Positions 51,605 through 59,763 of a stretch of DNA of 64,000 nt are shown one piece after another (within the stretch, counting starts at the first letter, position 1; each line of letters starts with the position of its first letter). Source of the DNA: an uncultured Caldilineaceae bacterium (lineage in GTDB: Bacteria > Chloroflexota > Anaerolineae > Caldilineales > Caldilineaceae); the NCBI GenBank assembly GCA_958295915.1, contig OY282381.1, positions 2,068,722 through 2,132,721 of the forward strand, in the 5' to 3' direction. A program made the translations under genes and the position numbers. The notes under the pieces are model-generated. The model saw nothing but the letters and a program-made list of their open reading frames with translations. It was not told the origin of the DNA and did not search any database.

Positions 51605-53029
51605 ATGAGACACACAATTGAGACAGATGTTCTAATCATCGGCGGCGGCTCCGGCGGCTTTGGCGCGGCGATTCGTGCCGCGCGCGCGCATCCTGGGGCG
51701 CGCATCCTCCTGCTCGACAGCATGGGCCAACTGGGCGGCACCTCGACGGTGGGAGGCGTCAACAACTGGGAGCCGGGCATCGGCGGGCTTGGCGTTCATT
51801 ATGAGCTGTATGCGCGGCTGGCCCCTGATGCGATCGGCGTGGGCAAGACGGTGCACTTTTCCAGCAAGGAGGAGCCATACGGCTTCTCGCGCATCGACCC
51901 GCACAGTTCCTATGAAAGCTCGTTGCGCCGTTCCGCACTGTCCAAACCCGACGTCCGCCGCGTCCACTTTGAGCCGGACATCATGGCCCAAGCCATGCAT
52001 GCCATGCTGAGCGAAGCGGGCGTCGAGATTCGCTATCGCACCCGTTTTGCTGACGTAAGCGTGCAGGGGCGGCAAATTGTCTCGGTCACGGCCCAACCAC
52101 TCGATGGCGCCCCACCCTATGCAGTGCGCAGCAAGCTCTTTGTCGATTGCTCCGGTGGCTGTCATCTGGCCCGGGCCGCTGAATGCACTATGGCCTTTGG
52201 CGAAGAGCCACATGATCTCTACCAGGAGCCATCGGCTCCCGACAACGCCTCCCCCATTGTCAACGGCATTTCGCAGGTATTCCGCGTGACGCCGGCCGCC
52301 GAAGCGGGGGTTGATGAACTGCCCGCCGCCGCCAGCGCGCCCGAGATCCAGGCCTGGTTGGCTATGCGCACACCGGCCGCCCATGTCACTGAGTATCCCA
52401 ACGGTGATCTGTGCGTGAATGTGTTGCCGACCATGGAGGGCGCGGAATTTCACAGTATGCCTTATCCCCAGGCGCAGGCGATTGCCCAGGCGCGCATGCA
52501 CGCGCATTGGCGACGCATGCAAACCGACTATGGCTTCGATCGCTATCGCTTCAAGAGTATGTTTCCACTGGTAGGCATCCGCGAGTCGCACCGGTTGGTG
52601 GGCCGCTATGTGTTGCGTGAACAGGATGTGCGCGCTGGTCTCCTGCAGCAGCCGCGGCAGGGTGAGATCATCGCCCTGGCCGACCATCCACTGGATACGC
52701 ACGGTGAGCGCAGAGTCAAAGGCCCGAAACTCAACGAATTGGCGCAGCCCTATGGCATTCCTTATGCCTGTCTGCTGCCCACTGAATATGACAATCTGAT
52801 CGCCGCGTCGCGCGGGGCATCCTTTTCCCACATTGCGGCCTCCTCCTGCCGCCTCTCGCGCACCATGATGGCGCTGGGGGAAGCCGCCGGCGTGGCCTCA
52901 GCCCTGGCCTTGCGCAGCGGCGTGGCCTATACTGACGTGGCCATCGCCGATATACGGGAGCGGCTCGAAATACCTGCCTTTGTTGAGAAGACACTCAGCA
53001 ATTGGGGGCTGCGCAACCTAATAATTTAG
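51605..53029 (+). CDS. FAD-dependent oxidoreductase
   Basis: 474 residues. The FAD fingerprint GGGSGGFGA (14-22) follows LIIGG, with LLLDSMGQLGGTSTVGGVN as the family block after strand 2. SKLFVDCSGGCHLARAA and the C-terminal EAAGVASALALRSG complete a fumarate-reductase/FAD_oxidored-type fold. No signal peptide. Its only operon partner is the oligosaccharide importer, so oxidation or dehydration of a sugar derivative is plausible but unproven. The stop is 44 bases from the convergent epimerase gene. Confidence 0.9.
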   Translation: MRHTIETDVLIIGGGSGGFGAAIRAARAHPGARILLLDSMGQLGGTSTVGGVNNWEPGIGGLGVHYELYARLAPDAIGVGKTVHFSSKEEPYGFSRIDPHSSYESSLRRSALSKPDVRRVHFEPDIMAQAMHAMLSEAGVEIRYRTRFADVSVQGRQIVSVTAQPLDGAPPYAVRSKLFVDCSGGCHLARAAECTMAFGEEPHDLYQEPSAPDNASPIVNGISQVFRVTPAAEAGVDELPAAASAPEIQAWLAMRTPAAHVTEYPNGDLCVNVLPTMEGAEFHSMPYPQAQAIAQARMHAHWRRMQTDYGFDRYRFKSMFPLVGIRESHRLVGRYVLREQDVRAGLLQQPRQGEIIALADHPLDTHGERRVKGPKLNELAQPYGIPYACLLPTEYDNLIAASRGASFSHIAASSCRLSRTMMALGEAAGVASALALRSGVAYTDVAIADIRERLEIPAFVEKTLSNWGLRNLII

Positions 53030-53073
53030 CATATCGAGCGGATGTCGCTGCAACGCAAGCGCGAGCCGTTGCC

Positions 53074-54159
53074 TCAGAACTTCCCATCGCGCGTCTCAAA
53101 ATGCGTGGGTTTATCCAAAGTGGCGCCGTCGCTCTGCACCCACTCTGCAATCCATTGAAGCATCTGACGCAAGGAAACGCGGGGATAGCCAAATATCTGC
53201 TGGGCTTTGGCAGCGTTGTTGAGCAACGCGGTCGGCGCTTCCTCACCGCTGAAATGGGGTTTTCTGTCGAGCAGTTCACCCAACATGTCAGCCACCCGGC
53301 GCACAGAGATGGTTTCCGGCCCGCTGACATTGAGCACGAATGGCGGCGAAGCGCAGTGATCGAAAAGCGCGAGGGCCTGGGCGTTGGCGTCCCCTTGCCA
53401 GATCACATTGGCCGCGCCCATGTCCAGGGCGATGGGCTGCTCCGCTTTGATCTTGCGAGCAATGTCCACCAGAACACCGTAGCGCATCTCAACCGCGTAG
53501 TTGAGGCGCATGATGGCGCAGCGCAACCCGTGCACGCGCGAAAAATAGGCAAAAATGCGCTCGCGTCCCAGGCAGGACATAGCGTATTCACCCACCGGCG
53601 CCAACGGGTCGCTCTCCAGGGAACCCCCGGCGACGACGGGCGCGAGCGGATAGACGTTTCCCGTGGAAAAGGCGACGATGCGGGCATGGAGATAGCGTTC
53701 GCACACCAATGCCGGCAGATAGGTGTTGATGGCCCAAGTCATGTGCTGATTGCCCATGGCGCCGAACTTCTGACCGATCATACAGATCACGTTGCTGCTA
53801 TCCGGCAGGGCGGACAGCTCCGCCCGATCCAACAAATCACAGACCAGCGTCTGCACGCCCCACCCTTCTAGCCGATCTCGGGTATGGGGCTGGCTGAATC
53901 GAGCTACGCCGTAGACGCAGTGGGACGAGTTCAATTCATCCAGGGCACGCACGGCCATACGCGCCAGAGTGGGACCCATCTTGCCGCTAACGCCGAGGAT
54001 CACCAGATCCGAATCCAATTTCTTCAGGGCAGACAACGTTGCCGGAGAGGGCTGCGAGAGCAGCCTGTCAAGCTCCTCCTCATCGCGGATCCGATCCGGC
54101 AGCGAGAGCGGCTCGACAGCCGCTGTCTCCTCCCCGCGTGCGAATGGTGTGGCGCTCAT
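53074..54159 (-). CDS. NAD(P)-dependent epimerase/dehydratase-like protein with altered catalytic site
   Basis: 361 residues; AAGGAGATG before the ATG. Rossmann glycine motif GVSGKMG after VILG, preceded by ~55 extra N-terminal residues. FSTGNVYPL is the usual Ser block. The expected Y-x-x-x-K is YAMSC (GEYAMSCLGRE), so the catalytic lysine is replaced by Cys, and true short-chain dehydrogenase chemistry is doubtful. RLNYAVEMRYGVLVDIARKI keeps the extended-SDR pattern. It is divergent from the importer array at 54567. Confidence 0.85.
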   Translation of the reverse strand: MSATPFARGEETAAVEPLSLPDRIRDEEELDRLLSQPSPATLSALKKLDSDLVILGVSGKMGPTLARMAVRALDELNSSHCVYGVARFSQPHTRDRLEGWGVQTLVCDLLDRAELSALPDSSNVICMIGQKFGAMGNQHMTWAINTYLPALVCERYLHARIVAFSTGNVYPLAPVVAGGSLESDPLAPVGEYAMSCLGRERIFAYFSRVHGLRCAIMRLNYAVEMRYGVLVDIARKIKAEQPIALDMGAANVIWQGDANAQALALFDHCASPPFVLNVSGPETISVRRVADMLGELLDRKPHFSGEEAPTALLNNAAKAQQIFGYPRVSLRQMLQWIAEWVQSDGATLDKPTHFETRDGKF

Positions 54160-54271
54160 CGTTCATCTCCTTCGCTGATAAGCTGTCTGCTCTGATCCAT
54201 GGCGTTCGCCGCGCGTTTCGTTCTCCATCGAGGCAGATTTGACTGTAATATAGAACATGATGAGTGTCAAT

Positions 54272-54326
54272 GCGCGCCCTACAGTGGCGCGCCAAACAAC
54301 GTAATAGCGCCCCACAGTGGCGCGCC
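54272..54326. repeat. Two family B palindromes in direct repeat
   Basis: CGCGCC, loop CTACAGT, GGCGCG (54273-54291) and a second unit with CCACAGT (54307-54326), 33 bases apart, each followed by CAAACAAC. Confidence 0.8.
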
Positions 54327-54348
54327 AAACAACATTAATTTCGTGCCT

Positions 54349-54377
54349 TTGACAACTGAAAGAAGATCTGATATAGT
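54349..54377 (+). promoter_or_regulatory. Strong sigma70-type promoter
   Basis: TTGACA (54349-54354), 17-base spacer, TATAGT (54372-54377): the best match to consensus in the window. It drives the array from 54567. Confidence 0.75.
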
Positions 54378-54566
54378 ATAAAAACTTCAATGCAAATGCC
54401 TTCTAATTGACGAAATTATTTCGCCCGAACGACTAGGTTGGCCTCATGTCCGTTCGTAGAACCTTCATCGGCTCCAGTGTTTCCCCTGCAACTGAACTCA
54501 GAGAATTTCGGTCTGTATTTCGTCCTCAACAAAAATTTTTGTAGTTCCAATCAAAAGGAGGGATTC

Positions 54567-55964
54567 ATGAAAATGTCGAAGAATCGGGTAAGTCGCCGAG
54601 ATTTCCTGAGGCTTTCTGCGATTACAGCTCTTTCGAGTATTGGTGTAAATGCGTTGGCAGCGTGTACACCGGCGCCTGCGCAATCACCATCTGCGGAGAT
54701 GGCAGGGGAAGAGCCGGCCCAGGTCAGGCATCCTATCACCTATTGGGATTGGTGGGGACCAACTGGCAGTGCCGCCAACAAAGCACTGTTCGATAGGTTG
54801 CCTGTCGCCTTGGAAGAGCGGAACCCTGAACTGGAATTGAATTACCAGAACGTTCCCTTCGGCGAGTATTTCCGAAAATTCCTGGCAGCCCATGCGGCCG
54901 ACGATGTTCCTGATGTCATGCATAGCTCCGTTTACTGGGCACGTGACTTCTTTGACAAGGGCGCGCTCCTGGACCTGACCCCCTTCATTGAAGTTACGCC
55001 GGACTTGGCGCCGGACAAGTTCCTGACCGGCGCGTTGCTTCAGGCCACCAAGGGCCCTGCCCAGTACGGCGTGCTCGGCGAGGGGCCGGACAGCAATCAG
55101 ATATTCTACAACGTAGATCTTTTTGAAGATGCGGGCATTACCACTGATCCCGAAGAAATTGCACAGTGGAATTGGGCGGACTTCACCGAGGCAGCCAAAG
55201 AGCTGACCCGCCGAGATGGCGACGATATCGTTCAATCGGGCTTCCTGGTAGGCACACCCACCGCCCAAACCCTGAGCGTATGGGCCAGCTGCCATGATGC
55301 AGGCTTTTATTCCAAAAACGATGCTGGCATCGAGAATGGCATTGGTTTCAACGAGAAAAACGCCGCGGTGAATGGCCTACACTGGTTCCTAGACATGCTC
55401 CACATGGACAGAGTCTCCCAACCTATAGCGCCTGAACGCCAGGACTGGGCACAGTTCCAGCAAGGAAAGACCGCCATGGCCCAATCTGGCCCCTGGCAAT
55501 ATGGGCGCTTGCGTGCAGATGTACCAGAATTGAACTGGTTTACTATGTTGTGGCCGTCGGCGCCTGTGGAGGGCGGAAAGCAAGGCACAGCCCTCTGGAA
55601 CAACATGCTCGTGGTGCCAACCAAGTCCAAAAACAAAGATGCCGGTTGGTCCTTCCTGGAATTCTGGTGCGGCCTGGACTGGATGTTGGAGCGGTTCAAG
55701 ATCGGCGACTGGTTGGCGCCACGCAAGGATTTCTACGACACACCTGAATATCAGACTAAATTCCAGCAGTTGCCAGTGCTGACCATGGTACCGCAGGCCA
55801 CATCAGTGGGTACACCGTTGGTGTACATTCAGCAGAGCGCGCTGGATGCCGCCATTCGACCGGTACTCGAAGCAGCCATTCTACAAGCGGAAGAGCCCGA
55901 AACAGCGATAGATCGGCTCGTCCAGGAATGCAATGACATTATGGCCAAGGCTGGATACGAATAG
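54567..55964 (+). CDS. Family 1 extracellular solute-binding lipoprotein (CUT1 importer)
   Basis: 465 residues from the ATG at 54567, with AAAGGAGGG upstream. Twin-arginine lipoprotein signal SRRDFLRLSAITALSSIG then NALAAC, Cys at 33. SBP_bac_1 pattern: LEERNPELELNYQNVPFGEY, ADDVPDVMHSSVYWARDF and FQQGKTAMAQSGPWQYGRL. First gene of a long plus-strand array, driven by a strong promoter and followed by a hairpin that may let it be expressed above the permeases. Confidence 0.94.
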   Translation: MKMSKNRVSRRDFLRLSAITALSSIGVNALAACTPAPAQSPSAEMAGEEPAQVRHPITYWDWWGPTGSAANKALFDRLPVALEERNPELELNYQNVPFGEYFRKFLAAHAADDVPDVMHSSVYWARDFFDKGALLDLTPFIEVTPDLAPDKFLTGALLQATKGPAQYGVLGEGPDSNQIFYNVDLFEDAGITTDPEEIAQWNWADFTEAAKELTRRDGDDIVQSGFLVGTPTAQTLSVWASCHDAGFYSKNDAGIENGIGFNEKNAAVNGLHWFLDMLHMDRVSQPIAPERQDWAQFQQGKTAMAQSGPWQYGRLRADVPELNWFTMLWPSAPVEGGKQGTALWNNMLVVPTKSKNKDAGWSFLEFWCGLDWMLERFKIGDWLAPRKDFYDTPEYQTKFQQLPVLTMVPQATSVGTPLVYIQQSALDAAIRPVLEAAILQAEEPETAIDRLVQECNDIMAKAGYE

Positions 55965-55970
55965 TTGACG

Positions 55971-56010
55971 AGAAGTGAGGGAAGAGCGCTGTTTCTCTCT
56001 CCTCACTTCT
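55971..56010 (+). terminator. 16-bp hairpin between binding protein and permease (family E)
   Basis: AGAAGTGAGGGAAGAG pairs with CTCTCTCCTCACTTCT (two mismatches) around an 8-base loop, seven bases after the stop. Same family and position as at 5390. Confidence 0.6.
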
Positions 56011-56042
56011 GTTCTCTTTCCGCACGTCGGGGAAATGACAAA

Positions 56043-56975
56043 TTGACGACCCTAGCACAACAGCCACAGCCGCTTCAGCCCCAGGCAAGCAAGTACAGAG
56101 ACTTGTGGAAACGAGTCAGGAGAACCTGGCAGGGCTATCTCTTCATCAGTCCGGCTGCTGTCCTGATCTCCATCTTTTCCTACGTCGCCATTGTATTCTC
56201 TCTCTACATCAGTTTTCACCAATATGACATCATTACAGACGTGCGGCCTTTCGAAGGCCTGGCAAATTATAGCCGCGCGTTGACCGATTCCCTGGTACGC
56301 ATTAGTTTTCGCAACACCTTCATCTACGTAATCGTGATTGTGCCAGCAATTACGGTTGTCTCTTTATTTCTGGCTGTCCTTGGCAACCAGGTTCGACGAG
56401 GGCGGGCCCTGTTTCGTACTATTTTCTTCATTCCCACCATCACGCCTGTCGTAGTGACTTCTATGCTATGGGTGTGGCTGTATGAACCCACCGGCGGTGT
56501 CAACCAGTTGCTCAAGTTGGTGGGTATCAAAGGTCCCAATTGGCTGTTTAATCCTCTGACGGCGCTACCGGCCATCATGATCATGACGATTTGGGGCGCT
56601 GTCGGCTATTACATGATCATCTTTCTGGCTGGCCTGGCCGAAATTCCGGAGGTCTTTTATGAAGCGGCCAAGGTAGACGGCGCCGGCCGCCGGCACACCT
56701 TCTGGCACATCACCATTCCTCTGTTGCGGAACTCCCTGATCTTCGCGTTTGTAACCTTAACCATTGCCGCGTTTCAGGTCTTTACCCAGGTTTTCATCAT
56801 GACTCGGGGTGGGCCTATGAACCAGACCCAGACCGTCCAGATGGTAGTCTATCACTATGCCTTTGAAAATTTTGAAATGGGCTATGCGGCCGCAATCTCC
56901 TGGCTGCTGTTCGGTGTGATCTTCTTCTTCTCCGCGTTGCAATTGAAGTTGTTCATCTCCCGGGAGCTGTACTAA
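56043..56975 (+). CDS. Carbohydrate ABC importer permease (CUT1, MalF-like)
   Basis: 310 residues if begun at TTG 56043 (LTTLAQQPQ) with GGGGAA upstream; the frame before it is family E repeat. Helix 1 is YLFISPAAVLISIFSYVAIV, and the EAA loop VFYEAAKVDGAGRRHTFWHITIP. The tail LQLKLFISRELY resembles the MalF side. It pairs with the product of 56980 four bases downstream. The non-ATG start and weak ribosome site imply lower output than the binding protein. Confidence 0.9.
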   Translation: MTTLAQQPQPLQPQASKYRDLWKRVRRTWQGYLFISPAAVLISIFSYVAIVFSLYISFHQYDIITDVRPFEGLANYSRALTDSLVRISFRNTFIYVIVIVPAITVVSLFLAVLGNQVRRGRALFRTIFFIPTITPVVVTSMLWVWLYEPTGGVNQLLKLVGIKGPNWLFNPLTALPAIMIMTIWGAVGYYMIIFLAGLAEIPEVFYEAAKVDGAGRRHTFWHITIPLLRNSLIFAFVTLTIAAFQVFTQVFIMTRGGPMNQTQTVQMVVYHYAFENFEMGYAAAISWLLFGVIFFFSALQLKLFISRELY

Positions 56976-56979
56976 GTTT

Positions 56980-57864
56980 ATGGCGCGTACTATATCCAAC
57001 TCTATTGTCCAGGCCAGAGAACAGCGCAAGCTACTTCCAGGCATTGCCAGGCGTAGCTTCATACTCCTCATCTATACGATGCTGATCGTTCTTGCCATCA
57101 GCATGATCTTTCCCTATATCTGGATGCTGGCCAATTCGTTCAAAAGCCGGACCGATTTTTTCACCAATCCCTATTCGATCATCCCCATGCCCCCCACGTT
57201 CAGCACATATCACGATGCCTTGACCATCGGCCAGATGGGGGTATACCTGCGCAACAGCATTCTATATGCCGCGACGGTATTGATTATCCAACTTTTCATC
57301 GATTCCCTGGCTGCCTATTCGTTTGCCCGCGTGAATTTTCCGGGCCGGGAAGCTCTGTTTCTGGCCGTACTGGCCACCTTGATGCTGCCGGGGTCGGTCA
57401 CCCTGATCCCAACCTTTCTGATTGCCCATGGGTTAGGGCTGACCAACCGCTTCATGGGAGTGGTACTGCCGGGCTTTGCCGGCGCGTTTGGCATTTTCTT
57501 GTTGCGCCAGTTTTTTCTCAACATCCCGCGGGAGCTGGAAGATGCTGCCCGCATCGACGGCTCCGGCTTCTTCGGCACCTATTGGCGCATCATGTTACCG
57601 CTGGCCAAACCAGCTATGGTGACACTGGGCGTCTTTATCTTCCTTAATGAGTGGAGTTCGTTTGTCTGGCCCTTAATCATTCTCTCCGACTGGAAGAAAT
57701 ATCCGGTCACCGTCGGGATTGCCCTTTTCCGAGATGTAAATTCGATCAACTGGCCATCCGTATTCGCTGGCTCTACGATTGTTTCGTTTCCTATCATCAT
57801 CCTGTTCGTACTGGCGCAGGAATATATCATCGGCGGCATCAGCCTCTCTGGCCTCAAAGGCTAG
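56980..57864 (+). CDS. Carbohydrate ABC importer permease (CUT1, MalG-like)
   Basis: 294 residues. Helix 1 is FILLIYTMLIVLAISMIFPY; EAA loop ELEDAARIDGSGFFGTYWRI; tail AQEYIIGGISLSGLKG. It completes the importer with 54567 and 56043. The ribosome site is weak, and coupling to the upstream stop is likely. A structured 49-base palindromic segment follows. Confidence 0.93.
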   Translation: MARTISNSIVQAREQRKLLPGIARRSFILLIYTMLIVLAISMIFPYIWMLANSFKSRTDFFTNPYSIIPMPPTFSTYHDALTIGQMGVYLRNSILYAATVLIIQLFIDSLAAYSFARVNFPGREALFLAVLATLMLPGSVTLIPTFLIAHGLGLTNRFMGVVLPGFAGAFGIFLLRQFFLNIPRELEDAARIDGSGFFGTYWRIMLPLAKPAMVTLGVFIFLNEWSSFVWPLIILSDWKKYPVTVGIALFRDVNSINWPSVFAGSTIVSFPIIILFVLAQEYIIGGISLSGLKG

Positions 57865-57874
57865 AGCGCCTTCG

Positions 57875-57923
57875 TTCGACGTGAGCGCCTCGCACGTCTG
57901 CGGCGCATCGTGCAAACGTCGAA
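57875..57923. repeat. Compound palindromic segment between two importer operons
   Basis: TTCGACGT (57875) pairs with ACGTCGAA (57916), enclosing GCGCC/GGCGC and GCAC/GTGC inner arms. It is followed by GTGGCGCGCAAAA, half of a family B unit. Confidence 0.5.
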
Positions 57924-58010
57924 TTGTGGCGCGCAAAAGCAGCCCATGCCCCGCCCTTTTTCTTCATCTACTCCAGCCATCACTACAGACCGAAGCCTTA
58001 GGAGGCTACA

Positions 58011-59618
58011 ATGAACAAAGCGCTATCTCGTCGCCAATTCCTGGCGCGGAGTGGAGGGCTCGCTGTCGCCGGAATCGTTGCAGCGTGCGCGCCGCCGACA
58101 GCGCCAACGACTGCTGATCAAGAGGCAGGCGAAAGCGGAGCCCAGGAACTGCAGGGCGAGTTGACCATCGATATGCAATACATTCCGGGGAAAGTCACTG
58201 CCGATACGCCGGTCCCCCTCTTCGAAATCTTGCGGATCGCCGAAGAGTATCAGGACCAGAACCCAGGCGTCCAGGTCACGTTTGAGGAACCGTTCAGGGC
58301 AACCGAGGCCATGAATCAACCCACCTACTTCAAGGCGGGGGCAGCGGCAGGCACCCTGCCAGACATCAGCTTCACCTACGGTCTCTCTTTCATCTACGAC
58401 AAGGACACGATAGTCCCCACAACGGAATACCTGAACCAGCCAAACGCCTATATCCCCTCTGACCAGCCCGGCCATAATCGCTGGATCGATCAATGGTTTC
58501 AGGATGTGCATCCCCAACCGTTAGCCGATGGCAACAACTACGACATCCCTGTGGGTTGGGGCAGCCCCGGGCTGGTTATCGGTTACAACAAGGAGATGTT
58601 CGCCGAGGCCGGCATCACCGAGTTGCCCAACAAGACCTATTACGACTACTACGAGATGTGCCAGCAGATCCTGGATTCGGGAATGATCCCAGTAGAGAGC
58701 TCCCTCCTGAGCTGGGAGTGGGACCGCATGGTGGATTACCTGGTGCGGGCCATGGGTCTATTTGAACTGATCGACATCGACGGAGATGGATTCGCCACGG
58801 ATAAAGAAGAGACCCGGGCCGCCATCGCTGGCATCGTGCAACTGGACGCCCCCTACTGGGTAGAGCCGACCCGGATCTGGAAAGCGGCCACCGAATACTA
58901 CCAGCCTGGCTACCTGCAGATGACGACGACTACCTCAGCGATTGGCTTTGGCGAGATCTTCATGACCGAGCAGTCGGCCATGGTGTGGCACGCTGCCAAG
59001 ATCTGGCCACAGCTCATGGATCTGGGAGGAACCGAAAAGTTTGGGGTCTTCAATTTGCCGCGCTTGACAAATCAGCTGACGCCGTGGGCTGAAGAGGATC
59101 CGACCTGGCTGATCGCTCGCGCCACAGAGAGCAAGACAGTGACCAAGAGCGCGCGCGAACGCGGGCACGTTGAACTGGCTATCGATTTTCTAAAGTTCAT
59201 GACCACGCCCGCCAATTCGGCGCGCCTGATCACAGAGCGACTGGGACATCAGCTCGTCCTGCCCACCATCAAAGGGCTGGAAGACATCGAAGTGGACGAC
59301 GACGTCAAGGCGCTGGTCAGGGACTACGAACAGCAGACCGCCCCGCCCGGCTTCTCCTCCGACCGGATCGGCGACTGGCACTTCTGGTACGACTGGTTCT
59401 CGGCAATCCAAGCTTACTTCGCCGACGATATGACGCTGGAAGAGATGATCCAGGTGCAGGTCGATGTGCTGCCCACCTTCATCGAAAACATCCTGATCGA
59501 CAAAGAGTGGCACGACGAGGCAGCTGAGTGGGAGAAACTCAGAGCCGACTACACGCCACCACCTTGGGGCGACTACCAGGTCCCCACCGAACCCTTTGCG
59601 ATGCCGTTCAACGCCTAG
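58011..59618 (+). CDS. Family 1 extracellular solute-binding lipoprotein (CUT1 importer)
   Basis: 535 residues; AGGAGG before the ATG. Twin-arginine lipoprotein signal SRRQFLARSGGLAVAGIVAAC, Cys at 26. It is unusually long for the family, with DIDGDGFATDKEETR (about 258-272) resembling a calcium-binding D-x-D-x-D-G loop in the middle. SBP_bac_1 traits: EEYQDQNPGVQVTFEEPF and VIGYNKEMFAEAGITELPNK. The second importer of the array; its permeases start 145 bases downstream, after a nested hairpin. Confidence 0.92.
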   Translation: MNKALSRRQFLARSGGLAVAGIVAACAPPTAPTTADQEAGESGAQELQGELTIDMQYIPGKVTADTPVPLFEILRIAEEYQDQNPGVQVTFEEPFRATEAMNQPTYFKAGAAAGTLPDISFTYGLSFIYDKDTIVPTTEYLNQPNAYIPSDQPGHNRWIDQWFQDVHPQPLADGNNYDIPVGWGSPGLVIGYNKEMFAEAGITELPNKTYYDYYEMCQQILDSGMIPVESSLLSWEWDRMVDYLVRAMGLFELIDIDGDGFATDKEETRAAIAGIVQLDAPYWVEPTRIWKAATEYYQPGYLQMTTTTSAIGFGEIFMTEQSAMVWHAAKIWPQLMDLGGTEKFGVFNLPRLTNQLTPWAEEDPTWLIARATESKTVTKSARERGHVELAIDFLKFMTTPANSARLITERLGHQLVLPTIKGLEDIEVDDDVKALVRDYEQQTAPPGFSSDRIGDWHFWYDWFSAIQAYFADDMTLEEMIQVQVDVLPTFIENILIDKEWHDEAAEWEKLRADYTPPPWGDYQVPTEPFAMPFNA

Positions 59619-59625
59619 ACCCACT

Positions 59626-59649
59626 GCGCCCCTTTCGAGCGGGGATGGC
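59626..59649. repeat. Degenerate family A copy
   Basis: GCGCCCCT, loop TTCGAGC, GGGGATGG: loop kept, stem partly lost. Confidence 0.45.
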
Positions 59650-59660
59650 TGCGAGCCAGA

Positions 59661-59707
59661 GGGGGCGAAGGACGAACCAGACAAGCATCTGCTTGTCCTT
59701 CGCCCCC
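59661..59707 (+). terminator. Nested 13-bp hairpin between binding protein and permease
   Basis: GGGGGCGAAGGAC and GTCCTTCGCCCCC pair perfectly. Inside, GACAAGC-ATCT-GCTTGTC forms a competing 7-bp hairpin that shares the GTC, so two folds exclude each other. Confidence 0.7.
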
Positions 59708-59763
59708 ATGTCAACCATGCTCCAACCTGATTGAACAACGCCTACTTGGATAAATCGAACACC

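Larger units (their letters stand above)
54160..54566. other. Divergent intergenic region with repeats, promoter and long leader
   Basis: 407 bases: two family B repeats (54272-54293, 54307-54326), a strong promoter (54349-54377) and a leader of about 180 bases with an ACAAAAATTTTTGT palindrome (54529-54542). No gene is seen. Confidence 0.65.

Noticed and set aside
51632-52831. 399-codon open frame opposite the FAD oxidoreductase
   Set aside because: A by-product of GC-rich codon bias; the plus-strand frame has the FAD fingerprint.
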